From the NCBI RefSeq assembly GCF_000685015.1, contig NZ_BAYA01000037.1, forward strand, positions 1-58,394: DNA of 58,394 nt, read 5' to 3'. The position numbers were made by a program, and so were the translations under genes. This DNA comes from Paraburkholderia bannensis NBRC 103871 (lineage in GTDB: Bacteria; Pseudomonadota; Gammaproteobacteria; Burkholderiales; Burkholderiaceae). A model generated the notes under the pieces. It saw only the letters and a program-made list of their open reading frames with translations. It did no database searches and was not told the origin of the DNA. Positions 9,041 through 17,775 of the stretch are shown piece after piece; position 1 is the first letter of the stretch; every line of letters starts with the position of its first letter.

Positions 9041-9235
9041 ATGCGTACCAATATCGAGATCGACGACCGGTTGATGGCCGAAGCGCTTGCCGCAACGGGC
9101 ATCCGGACCAAACGTGAAGCGGTCGAGCTTGGCCTGAAAACGATCATCCGGCTCAAGCAGCAGGAGCAGATTCGCCAGTTCCGCGGCAAATTACCGTGGG
9201 AAGACGACCTGGATGCCATGAGGCGCGACCAGTGA
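9041..9235 (+). CDS. vapB: Type II antitoxin, VapB family
   Basis: A 64-aa antitoxin. The N-terminal part (MRTNIEIDDRLMAEALAATG) is a ribbon-helix-helix DNA-binding domain of the VapB type (PF09957 class). The C-terminal tail (QFRGKLPWEDDLDAMRRD) is the segment that usually threads into the PIN toxin. The ATG at 9041 is preceded by GAGG. It overlaps the toxin gene by 4 bp (GTGA), so the two are translationally coupled. The palindrome at 8998-9025 is the likely autoregulatory operator. Confidence 0.9.
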   Translation: MRTNIEIDDRLMAEALAATGIRTKREAVELGLKTIIRLKQQEQIRQFRGKLPWEDDLDAMRRDQ

Positions 9236-9636
9236 TACTCGTCGATTCAAGCGTGTGGATCGACTACTTCCGGGGGCTGGCTTCACCCCAAGCCAGCCGA
9301 CTGGATGCCCTGCTGGGCCGGGAGGTGCTGGTCACTGGCGACCTGATCGTCGCCGAGGTGCTGCAGGGATTTGCCGCCGAGTCGGCATTCAATACTGCCC
9401 GGCAGCTGATGACGACGCGATTCGATGTCGTCTCGCTGGTGGGGCCGGATAACGCCATTCAGGCGGCCCGGAATTACCGCATCTTGCGAGCGCAGGGCGT
9501 AACGATCCGCAAAACCATCGATACGCTGATCGCGACGTGGTGCATTGAAAACGGTGCGCCGCTTCTCTTCAGCGACCGGGATTTCGATCCGTTCGTCGAG
9601 CATCTCGGTCTTCAGTCTGCAATGCGCGACGACTAA
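9232..9636 (+). CDS. vapC: Type II toxin, VapC PIN-domain ribonuclease
   Basis: A 134-aa PIN-domain endoribonuclease; family members cleave tRNAs or other structured RNAs. The acidic metal-binding residues are visible in VILVDSSVWIDYF (Asp5), DLIVAEVLQGF (Glu), TIDTLIATWC (Asp) and LLFSDRDFDPF (Asp). A GTG start overlapping the vapB stop is chosen because the coding sequence proper begins there; an upstream ATG in frame would lie inside vapB. The complete active site suggests a functional toxin. The pair sits next to a TOTE-type gene and recombinase remnant, an accessory or defence-type setting. Confidence 0.9.
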   Translation: MILVDSSVWIDYFRGLASPQASRLDALLGREVLVTGDLIVAEVLQGFAAESAFNTARQLMTTRFDVVSLVGPDNAIQAARNYRILRAQGVTIRKTIDTLIATWCIENGAPLLFSDRDFDPFVEHLGLQSAMRDD

Positions 9637-9693
9637 CGTGCCGGTGACAGCAAACAGCACGAAACGATACGGAATACGAATTCTCCACCGGTT

Positions 9694-12132
9694 TCAGGCC
9701 AACTGGAGCTGGATATCTTCTCCGGGCGTGCGGACCTGATAGCCCATTGCCCGGTAGCCGCGCTGGCGTTTCTCCCACATGCGCTGCAGCACCGGATGGC
9801 CGCCATCCACATAATCGATCACCCGTACGCCGGTCTTGCCCGCATGCTCGCGGTGCAGCCGGCCGGCGTACTGCTGCAGCGTGCCCCTCCACGCAACCGG
9901 CATGGCCAGCACCAGCGTGTCCAGCGGCGGATGGTCGAAGCCTTCACCTACGAGCCTGCCAGTTGCCAGCACCACGCGGGGCGTGTTACCGGCCAGCGCG
10001 TCAAGGGCAGCCAGCTGTGCCCCCCGCGCTCTCCGGCCGAGGCGACCGTGCAACACGAACAGCGGTTGTGCCGTGTCTTGCAGCATCTGCTGCAGGCTTT
10101 CGAGATGGTCCGTCCGCTCGGTGAGTACCAGCACGTTCCGCCCCTGCCTGTACTGTTCACGCACAGCCGCCGCGATCATCTGCGTGCGCGGGGTGTCCTG
10201 CGCGAGCTGAGCGAACACCGCCTGGATTGGCGCGTCGGCCGCGACGTCCACTGCGGCGGTGAGCCTTTGCGGGAAAACCTCGAGCACCTGCGGCGCGCTG
10301 GCCGGGGATTTCGCCGCATGCCGGATCGGTCCGCACAGCATGAACATGACGGGCTGCTGGCTGTCGCGCCGCACCGGAGTCGCGGTCAGACCCAGCACAT
10401 AACGCGCATGAACGGCCTTGAGCACCGCCTCGAAGGAATCCGCGGAGACGTGGTGACATTCATCGACGACGACCTGGCCGTAACGCCGCAACAGCTCGCC
10501 GCGGGCACCGTCGGGTGCCACGGATTGCAGCATCGCGACATCGATCCGGCCCGTCGCCTTCGACTTGCCGCCGCCGATCGTGCCGATCTCGCGCGCGTCG
10601 AGTGCGAGAAACGACTGCAGGCGCTCGCGCCACTGGTCAAGCAGCTCCCGGCGGTGCACAAGCACGAGCGTGTTGACGCCTCGCTGCGCGATCATCGCGG
10701 CCGCCGTCACGGTTTTGCCGAACGCCGTTGGCGCATGCAGGATGCCGGTGTCGTGTCGCAGCAGGTCGGTAACGGCCGCCTGCTGGTCATCGCGCAACGT
10801 GCCGGCAAACGGAACGGCAAGCGGCTCGCCGGTGCAGCGCTCGTCGCGGATGTCGCAGGCGATGCCGTTATCGCGCAGTAGCGTCATGACGTCGTCGAGG
10901 CATCCGCGCGGCAATGCAATGTGGCGCGGGCAGTTCTCGGCGCGCCCTATGATGCGTGGCTTGTCCCATACGCTGAAGCCGCGCGCCTGGGCCCGGTAGA
11001 ATTCCGGGTTCTGGAAGGCGGCCAGCCGGATGAGCCGGTTGAGCAGTGCCTGCGGAAGCTGCGCCTTTTCAAGATAAAGCTGGTTCGCGAGCGTCAGTGT
11101 GAGCGACACCGGCATCGTTCCGGCCAGCCGCTTCGGCTGCGCGGGCGCTGGCTTCCACGGTTCGGACTGGTCCTCTTCGGCGATGAACGCAACGTCGAGC
11201 GGGTGCGCACCGCCCGTGGTGCGAAAGATCACCCCCTCGATGTCGCGGCTGTCCATGGTTTGCACGGACGCGAGATACGACCACTGGTCAGCATACGGCT
11301 GAAAGCCGTCATCGACAAACACGCTCCAGCCATGCTCGCGTGGCTGCTTTTGCAGCGGCAGGGCAATGAGGTTACCGAAGCCGCCTTTGGGCAGCACATC
11401 CTGGTTAGGGAAGAGCCGGTCGTAGGACGTCAGTTCGAGCTGACGGGTCTGGGCACAGGTGTGGCTGATGAGGGCTGAGCCCATCCGTCGCGCGTCCCGT
11501 GCAGCAACGGCCGACGAGAAGAAGATCCAGGCGTGCGCGCCATTGCCTGATCGCGAGATTTCGAGCGATACGGGCACGTCCATCTCTAGGCAGGATTGCC
11601 GGAACGCCTGCGCATCTGCACGCCAGCCTTCCTCGTCGAAGTCGACAGCGAGCAGGTAGCAGGTGCCGTCCGGCATCAGTGGATAGAGGCCCACCGTGCG
11701 ATCGCCGGCCAGGTGCGTATAGACGACCTGGTCGTCCAGCGTCAGCAGTACACGATGACCGCAGTCGGCGCACCGGATGCGGGGCTTTTCGCAGATCCCA
11801 GCGCGCCATTCGTTGGCGCACGCCGGCGCATAGCCGGATTTTCCGGAATTGCGGCTTTCCCAGCGTAGCGGATAGACATCCGTGCGGCCGCGAAACAGCC
11901 GCCGGAAGAGCTGCACCTTCTGCTCGGGCGAAAGTACGGGGGCGCCCGTGTTTCGCACTGCTGGCGATGGTTCGTTCCGGGCCACCCGCACGGGCTTTGC
12001 CTGCGCCTGCAGCGTTGCCGGCAGCAAGGCGGTGAGCCGCGCGATTTCGCCCTGCAGGCGGGCGAGCTCCGCGAGCAGCTCCTCGCGGGTGAAATTTTCC
12101 CAGTCTGCCTGTAGCAGCTTGCCTTCGTTCAT
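9694..12132 (-). CDS. TOTE-type archaeo-eukaryotic primase fused to SF2 helicase
   Basis: An 812-aa fusion. A short coiled coil (about 14-38) and a four-cysteine cluster (Cys105, 114, 121, 124) precede an archaeo-eukaryotic primase (AEP) domain with the DxD motif at 164-166 (VDFDEEGW) and SGNGAH at 195-200, plus the TOTE-typical GNLIALPLQ near 253-261. The C-terminal half is a superfamily 2 helicase: Walker A APTAFGKT (467-474), DECHH (557-561), LTATP, and motif VI QYAGRLHRE. Start MNEGKL is favoured; an in-frame ATG 30 bases upstream is possible. The family was described as the core of 'TOTE' biological-conflict systems and mobile elements. No nuclease domain is visible, so partners may be absent or elsewhere. 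Confidence 0.82.
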   Translation of the reverse strand: MNEGKLLQADWENFTREELLAELARLQGEIARLTALLPATLQAQAKPVRVARNEPSPAVRNTGAPVLSPEQKVQLFRRLFRGRTDVYPLRWESRNSGKSGYAPACANEWRAGICEKPRIRCADCGHRVLLTLDDQVVYTHLAGDRTVGLYPLMPDGTCYLLAVDFDEEGWRADAQAFRQSCLEMDVPVSLEISRSGNGAHAWIFFSSAVAARDARRMGSALISHTCAQTRQLELTSYDRLFPNQDVLPKGGFGNLIALPLQKQPREHGWSVFVDDGFQPYADQWSYLASVQTMDSRDIEGVIFRTTGGAHPLDVAFIAEEDQSEPWKPAPAQPKRLAGTMPVSLTLTLANQLYLEKAQLPQALLNRLIRLAAFQNPEFYRAQARGFSVWDKPRIIGRAENCPRHIALPRGCLDDVMTLLRDNGIACDIRDERCTGEPLAVPFAGTLRDDQQAAVTDLLRHDTGILHAPTAFGKTVTAAAMIAQRGVNTLVLVHRRELLDQWRERLQSFLALDAREIGTIGGGKSKATGRIDVAMLQSVAPDGARGELLRRYGQVVVDECHHVSADSFEAVLKAVHARYVLGLTATPVRRDSQQPVMFMLCGPIRHAAKSPASAPQVLEVFPQRLTAAVDVAADAPIQAVFAQLAQDTPRTQMIAAAVREQYRQGRNVLVLTERTDHLESLQQMLQDTAQPLFVLHGRLGRRARGAQLAALDALAGNTPRVVLATGRLVGEGFDHPPLDTLVLAMPVAWRGTLQQYAGRLHREHAGKTGVRVIDYVDGGHPVLQRMWEKRQRGYRAMGYQVRTPGEDIQLQLA

Positions 12133-12242
12133 CGCTTCACCGACCGAAACCCTGGCTCCCATCGGGCACGCCGGCTAGCGCACACGTTCGTTGTTGCATA
12201 TCTTCGTCTCCGATACAGATCACCTGATTTTACCCACGAGCC

Positions 12243-12869
12243 ATGTCTGCCATCGATCGCTACGTCGAAGCCGCGACGCGCGAAAACACTCGGCGCAGTG
12301 ACCAGTCGGCGCTTCGGCATTTCGAGTTTGAATGGGGCGGCTTTCTGCCCGCGAGCGCCGACATGATCGCGCGGTACCTTGCCGATCACGCAGAAACCTT
12401 GTCGGTCAATACCCCGTGCTCGCAGCTTGCAGCGCTCGCGCAATGGCATCAGACGCAGGTTTTTCCGGATCCGACGAAGGCCCCATATGTGCGCAAGGTT
12501 CTCAGATGTATCGTCGCGCTGCATCCCGCAACCGAGAAGCGGGCGAAGCCCATGCAGCTCGAGCAGCTCGAAAAGCTCACGGTCTGGCTCGATGAGCAGA
12601 TCACGAGGGAAGCCGACGGGCGCGAGCGCCTCGCGTGCCTTCGCAACCGTGCCCTGATGCTGCTGGGTTTCTGGCGCGGCTTTCGCTCGGATGAACTCAG
12701 CCGACTGAGAATCGAGCACGTAGCCGTTGAGGCGGGCCGCGGCATGACGTTGTACCTGCCGCGCACGAAAGGCGACCACGCGCAGCTGGGCACGACCTTC
12801 AAGGCCCCGGCACTTTCACGCCTGTGCCCGGTTGCCGGAAGATCTGGGCGGAGTTCGGCTTCGATCTGA
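12243..12869 (+). pseudogene. Tyrosine recombinase/integrase, 3'-truncated
   Basis: The first about 195 codons encode the SAM-like core-binding domain and the start of the catalytic domain of a site-specific integrase. The first catalytic Arg is in GFWRGFRSDELSRLR and the beta-strand Lys in LPRTKGDH. Homology stops near GTTFKAPALSRLC at about 12828. The HxxR and Tyr motifs are missing, and the frame runs into the antisense of the decayed yhcG-like gene. It is therefore a deletion product, not an active recombinase. It is divergent from the TOTE gene, which suggests both came in on one element. Confidence 0.8.
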
Positions 12870-13765
12870 TCGATCGTCGGTAACTCCGTTTCCATCGCCG
12901 CGGGAACTTTGAGTATCAACTGGTATTTGGCCACAAGCCGGTTTTTCTCTTTGCACAGGAGCAGCTCATGGTCGGCTGGTCGTCCGGTGCCTTCACCTGC
13001 GCGTCAGTTGCGGACAGATAGAAGTTGAGCTGCCCGGCGTATTCTGGTTTGAAGGGCGTCGTTTTCACTTCGACAACCACGTAGCATCTCAGCTTCAGGT
13101 GCTAGAACAGCAGATCGATGAAGAACTCGTCCCATCCGGTATTGGCGCCCAACGAAAGCGAAGCCAGCACCCAGTTCCAGCAGGATGCGCTCGATGTCGC
13201 GTTCCTGAGCGCTTTCATTCATGCCACGGAAATCGAAGATATACGGATCTTTCAGGGCGTCACGCGCGAGATCGGATTGGGGGGACTGGAGCCGATCGGC
13301 GAAATTTGTCACGGCGTTGGCCGCGCGCGAGTGCGCCCCAGTCTCGATCTGCATGACCAGTATGCTTCGCGACCAGCCATGTTCGAGGGATTTTTCTGCG
13401 TACCAGTGTCGCTGCAGTGCGTCGTCGAGCTTGTCGAGCAAGGTGTCGACGTGGGACCACGGCAATTGTGCAACGGGCTGTTGCACAAATTCCGGCTGCG
13501 GAAATGCCTGGGCCAGCGCGCGCATGTACTTCAGGTTCCGCGGCGAGAACCCACGCATTTCGGGAAACGCCGCCTTGAGATCCCGCGCCAGCCTGTCGAT
13601 AACTCCGGTGCCCCAGCCCTGAGCCAGTTGTCATTCGATAATGTCCCGACCGATCTGTCAGTATACCGTCACCAATTCACGATTTACGCTGACGACGACG
13701 CGCATGTTCGCCGCGTTGTTTGACCTCAGCGAGCCAATGGGGATAGTCTTCGGCCTAGGCGGGAT
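12838..13765 (-). pseudogene. YhcG/DUF1016 PD-(D/E)XK nuclease family, decayed
   Basis: Fragments of the DUF1016 (YhcG) family appear in order on the minus strand: DYPHWLAEVKQR; VNRELVTVY, QIGRDIIE and QLAQGWGTGVIDRLARDL, with TGA codons where Trp and Arg/Trp are expected; the long block RGFSPRNLKYMRALAQAF to ERDIERILLELGAGFAFVGRQ; then DEFFIDLLF-stop-HLKLRCYVVVEVK with the nuclease ExK; and NRLVAKYQLILKVP to IDQIEAELRP. At least three in-frame stops and three frameshifts or deletions are present. The gene is dead, although its most conserved block is still open (13004-13558). Its 3' end is joined to the truncated integrase near 12830. The 5' limit is approximate. Confidence 0.8.
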
Positions 13766-14586
13766 TGGCGGGTTCGTTGGTCATGCGCGGTTTGGTCGGA
13801 CTGCGGTTGGCAAAATCAGCGGAACACGTGTACAGCGTGCTGGCAGACGACGGCCGGTGCTAGTGATCCGAGTTGCAGATTATATCGTTCAACCTCAAAA
13901 TAAAATAAAAATGCGATTATACTTAATACGTTAAATATACATAGTGCGAAATATTTCTTTGAATCTTTCTAACTCTTCCAATGCACTGCCGTCGGCGACA
14001 GGAGTTCGATAACCCGCAGAAGGTTACGGTGACAGCCATGGGAAGGACTGATACCGTTGTTTTCCCCAGCAACCTAGGACACGCAGGCGTGTCAGGTTGC
14101 CGGCCAGCCACGCACGGCGAAGAGCTGGATCAGTGCGTCGCGCACGTGGTCAAGATAGTGAGTTTCGGCGCTCCAGCGCGGTGAGGCCCGCGTGTGTTGA
14201 CGTTCACCGGGGGCAGGATTCGGTGAACGCCACCAGTTCTCCCTTCTGAATGAGCACCCCCTATTTGTCTGCGCTTACGCATCACTGCCCCGTCGTTGAA
14301 ATCGGCAATGAATCGTGGCACTTAAGGAGCGGTTCTGTCTAAGCTGAGACAACGGAAAGAGTGCAGCGAAGCAGCCCAATATCTCGAGCGGGAGCCGCCG
14401 CAGTCCGAAGTGAGTTGTTGATCCCGGTCTACGATATCGTCACCGAGGGCGCCGAAATTCCCGAACGTATCCATCCGCCTGACGAAGGGCAGAGAACACT
14501 GCTCGGGAGAGTGACGCGATGCGTACTATTGGCGATCGAGATACTACCTTTAGTGCGTGGGCCAGTGGCAAGCGGTCAATAGTGCC
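13766..14586. other. Region without supported gene
   Basis: No ORF here has a convincing product or start. The segment near 13900-13980 is A/T-rich compared with its surroundings. A short minus-strand stretch around 14100-14170 reads WSAETHYLDHVRDALIQLF in one frame and may be the end of an unrecognised decayed gene. Confidence 0.45.
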
Positions 14587-15657
14587 TTAAAACTTCGTGC
14601 GAATGCCCGCTCCGAAGGTATCACCGCTCGCCAGCTTGTCAAAGTGGTCGTACATATACGCCGCGTAGACATCGGTGCGTTTGGACAGTGCGTAGTCGTA
14701 GCCCAGTGCTGCGGTTTGCCGTGTCTGGTTGAGGCCGCCGCTGTCGCGCGAATAAGCATACGACGCCATTACAGTGCCGCCGCCCAGCGCAACCGATACG
14801 CCGCTCTGGTAAGTGTTCACATGCCAACTGCTCGCGAGCTCGTCGTTCTTTGTGTACATGTATTGGCCAAAGAATTTCACCGCTTTCAGATCGTAGGACA
14901 GCCCGACCTGCGCGACGCTCTGGCTACGCATGCCTTCGACGAGCGCGGTCAGATCGCCTGGCGTGCTGTTGTAATTCGCGTACTGATAGACTGCGGTAGC
15001 CGCGAACGGGCCGTGGAAGTACAGGAATTGCGCGCTCCACTTCTTCGAACCGTTCTCGCCTGCCTGATTGCCGAGGCCGTACATCAGCGAGCCAGACAGG
15101 CCGTTATAGTTCGGCGTGGAATATTGCACGGTATTGCTCCAACCTGAATCGCCGATCACGCCCATATCAGTCGTATAGCTCGGGCCGCTGCCGAGGCCGA
15201 GATACGTGTGCCAGATCATCGGCGAGAATTCGTACGAATCCACGAACGGGTTGAAGAGAATTGTCGAGATAAACAGGGGTGTGGTTTGGCGGCCGAGCGT
15301 TAGCGTGCCGTAGACAGATTCGAGGCCCACATACGCGTTGCGCGAGAAGAAGGTGTCGCCCGTAAAGCGGCCGGCCTGACCGTTCTGCGGCAGGAAGAAG
15401 TCTTCGAGTGCGAAGACGGCCTTGTAACCGTTGCCGAGGTCTTCCGAGCCTTTCAAGCCCCAGTAAGAGGTGGACATGCCGCCACCCGAGACTTCCCAGG
15501 CGCGCTGGCCCCCCGGGACCTTCTGCGCGCCGATCCATGTATCGACCTGACCGTAGAGTTGCACGCTCGACTGCGCGAACGCCGAAGAAGCGGAGAGAGC
15601 GAGCGTACCCGTTACGAAAAGACCCCATACCGTGCGTGCGATAGCCGAATTTTTCAT
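14587..15657 (-). CDS. Gram-negative (OmpC-type) porin
   Basis: A 356-aa outer-membrane trimeric porin of the beta-proteobacterial kind. It has a signal peptide (cleavage after SSAFAQ), a start of the mature chain SSVQLYGQVDTWIG, alternating amphipathic strands with typical motifs (SYWGLKGSEDLGNGYKAVF, RNAYVGLESVYGTLTLGRQ) and the C-terminal Phe (IRTKF) needed for outer-membrane assembly. It lies 85 bp downstream of the first BMP-type importer operon on the same strand. It may be co-transcribed to bring the importer's substrate across the outer membrane; this is inferred. Specificity cannot be read from the sequence. Confidence 0.9.
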   Translation of the reverse strand: MKNSAIARTVWGLFVTGTLALSASSAFAQSSVQLYGQVDTWIGAQKVPGGQRAWEVSGGGMSTSYWGLKGSEDLGNGYKAVFALEDFFLPQNGQAGRFTGDTFFSRNAYVGLESVYGTLTLGRQTTPLFISTILFNPFVDSYEFSPMIWHTYLGLGSGPSYTTDMGVIGDSGWSNTVQYSTPNYNGLSGSLMYGLGNQAGENGSKKWSAQFLYFHGPFAATAVYQYANYNSTPGDLTALVEGMRSQSVAQVGLSYDLKAVKFFGQYMYTKNDELASSWHVNTYQSGVSVALGGGTVMASYAYSRDSGGLNQTRQTAALGYDYALSKRTDVYAAYMYDHFDKLASGDTFGAGIRTKF

Positions 15658-15742
15658 ATTAATTTAGTTATGCTAATTCAAGAATGTAAAAAATAAGGAA
15701 ACGGAGCAGCGGTGCGCAGACCGCTGCGTCAGGGGGAAAACT

Positions 15743-16660
15743 TCAACGGCTGAATGGACGCGTGAGCGAAGGCGGCGCGGTTTGCCGTCCGATCAGACCG
15801 GCTACCGCGATCAGTGCGAGCAGATACGGGAGCATCACGAGCAAGGCGGTGGGCACATGCAGCCCGAACATCTGCAACTGGAATTGCATGGCGGTGGCCG
15901 CACCGAACAGCAGGCACGCCAGCGCAGTTCGGCCAATCTTCCAGTTGCCGAAGATGATCGCTGCGATCACCAGGTAGCCCGTGCCGTTGGTCAGGCCTTC
16001 CGTAAAGGTATGGATATCCCCGATCGAGATAAAGCAGCCCGCCGCCGCCGACATCACGCCGGAGAACAACACCGCACCATAGCGCAGCTTCACGACGGAC
16101 ACGCCCGACTGATCGACGGCGCGCGGTGATACGCCCACCGCATGCAATGCGATGCCGAGCGCCGTATGACGCATCGTCCATGCCGTCGCCGCGAGTACCA
16201 GCAGGCCCGCGTACAGCAGCCATACCTGGTGGAATACGGCGTCGCCGATCAACGGTAATTGACCGAGGCCCGGCGGTGACCAGCGGGCTAGGCCTGGAAT
16301 CGCCGCCTCCGAGCGCGAGCCGAATATCTCGCGATAGACGAGCGTCGTGCCGCCCAGCGCGAGGATGTTGATGCCGATGCCCGTCACGACCTGATTCGCG
16401 CGCAGCGTCACGCTCAGGAACGCCTGCAGCAGCGCGACTGGCAGTACGCCCAGCATGCCGCATAGCAGGCCGATGGCCGGGTTGCCGGTCCACCACGAGG
16501 CCATCGCGCCGATGAATGCACCGGTCAGCATCATGCCTTCCACGCTCATGTTGAGCACGCCCGCCCGCTCGCTCACGAGCTCGCCCGTGGAAGCCAGCAG
16601 CATGGGCGCGGCGAGGCGGATAGACGAGCCCGCAAATACGGCGAACAGTTCCGCGTTCAT
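15743..16660 (-). CDS. BMP-type ABC transporter permease (second permease)
   Basis: A 305-aa inner-membrane permease of the branched-chain/nucleoside type (PF02653), like the YufQ/NupQ subunit of BMP (purine-nucleoside) importers. About eight to ten hydrophobic helices are visible. The conserved loop RAGVLNMSVEGMMLTGAF near residues 32-50 and GIALHAVGVSPRAVDQSGVSVVK near 170-195 contact the ATPase. GGGAG precedes the ATG, which overlaps the stop of the preceding permease gene by 4 bp. It is the fourth gene of the BMP-ATPase-permease-permease operon. Substrate inferred from the island: a ureide, nucleobase or similar nitrogen compound. Confidence 0.88.
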   Translation of the reverse strand: MNAELFAVFAGSSIRLAAPMLLASTGELVSERAGVLNMSVEGMMLTGAFIGAMASWWTGNPAIGLLCGMLGVLPVALLQAFLSVTLRANQVVTGIGINILALGGTTLVYREIFGSRSEAAIPGLARWSPPGLGQLPLIGDAVFHQVWLLYAGLLVLAATAWTMRHTALGIALHAVGVSPRAVDQSGVSVVKLRYGAVLFSGVMSAAAGCFISIGDIHTFTEGLTNGTGYLVIAAIIFGNWKIGRTALACLLFGAATAMQFQLQMFGLHVPTALLVMLPYLLALIAVAGLIGRQTAPPSLTRPFSR

Positions 16661-17775
16661 TGACGTTCTCCCTTGCGTTCGAGCCAGATTGCGCCGCCCG
16701 CGAGCGCAATTGTCACGATGCCCTGCACGATCAGCACCAGCGCCGACGGCACCGCGGCGACCATCTCCATGTTGATGCCGCCCGAGCGCAGAAAGCCGAA
16801 CAGCAGTGCGCACGCGAACACGCCCGTGATCGAGCCGCGCGACAGCAGCCCGACCACGAGGCCGTCGAAACCGTAGCCCGACGAGAAGCCCGCCTTGAGC
16901 GAGCCCTGATCGCCTTGCAGCATCAGTGCGCCCGCGAGTCCGCCGAATGCGCCCGCGATCGCGAGCGCGGCGACGATCGTCGAGGTGATCGGCAAGCCCG
17001 CGCGCCGTGCGGCCACCGCGTTCAGCCCGGTCGCGCGCAAGGCGAAGCCGAAGCGCGTGTAGCGCAGCATCAGCGTCGCGGCGACGTCGAGCACGAGCGT
17101 CACAGGCAGGCCGATATGCAGGCCGAGGCCGCTGTCCGCGAACAGCGCGGGCAGGTGCGTGGCATCGGGAATCTCCAGCGATTCGGGCAGCGTGGCGCCG
17201 CTGGTCATCGGCTGACGCAGGAGCGCTTCGCTTTGCACGCACCAGTAAAGCAGCCACACGGCGACGAACGAGAGCAGCAGCGTGCTGATGACTTCGCTCG
17301 TGCCCGCCTTCGCTTTCAGCACGCCCGAGACGCCGCCCCAGAGCGCGCCCGCGGCGGCCGCGCAGAGCATTGGCACGATGAAGGCGAGGCCGAAGGGCAG
17401 GCCCGCGCAGTGGCCGTACAGGCTCATCGCCGTCGAGACGATGCCGCCGATGGCGATCTGTCCTTCCGCGCCGACGTTGGTCAGTTGCGCGCGATGCGCA
17501 ATCACGAAGCCGATGCCGACGAGCGCGAACACGAGCGCGCGATTGACCGACGCGCCCACGGCGTACGGCGAGCCCCATGCGCCGTCGGCGAATGCGGCGA
17601 GCGCGTCGCGCACGTTCACGCCCATCAGCGCGATCAGGCCGAGCGCGACGCAGAACGCGAACACGATCGCGCCTCCGATCACGCCCGCGCCGCGCAACGG
17701 CGATGCGCCGGCGCGCGCGGCGGGCGACGCCAGCGGCCACGCGCGCGCGGCCAGCGATTTACGAAGCGAATTCAT
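16657..17775 (-). CDS. BMP-type ABC transporter permease (first permease)
   Basis: A 372-aa permease of the NupP/YufP type, the larger partner of the two-permease core. After a cytoplasmic Ala/Arg-rich N-terminus come about nine helices and the NBD-coupling loop GFALRATGLNAVAARRAGLPI. TNVGAEGQIAIGGIV is the equivalent of the LNLGxEG signature. The start MNSLRK (17775) is preceded by GGAG and overlaps the ATPase stop by 4 bp. It pairs with the 15743-16660 permease. Length and motifs are normal. Confidence 0.88.
   Translation of the reverse strand: MNSLRKSLAARAWPLASPAARAGASPLRGAGVIGGAIVFAFCVALGLIALMGVNVRDALAAFADGAWGSPYAVGASVNRALVFALVGIGFVIAHRAQLTNVGAEGQIAIGGIVSTAMSLYGHCAGLPFGLAFIVPMLCAAAAGALWGGVSGVLKAKAGTSEVISTLLLSFVAVWLLYWCVQSEALLRQPMTSGATLPESLEIPDATHLPALFADSGLGLHIGLPVTLVLDVAATLMLRYTRFGFALRATGLNAVAARRAGLPITSTIVAALAIAGAFGGLAGALMLQGDQGSLKAGFSSGYGFDGLVVGLLSRGSITGVFACALLFGFLRSGGINMEMVAAVPSALVLIVQGIVTIALAGGAIWLERKGERQ

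Noticed and set aside
13600..13720. In-frame TGA codons at Trp positions as possible TGA recoding (selenocysteine or TGA=Trp)
   Set aside because: The same gene also has a TAG and several frameshifts and is truncated. No SECIS-like structure was noticed, and neighbouring genes use TGA as normal stop.
14100..14320. Possible end of an integrase-like or unknown gene on the minus strand
   Set aside because: Frames are broken and no motif is recognisable; kept only as a remark in the region entry.
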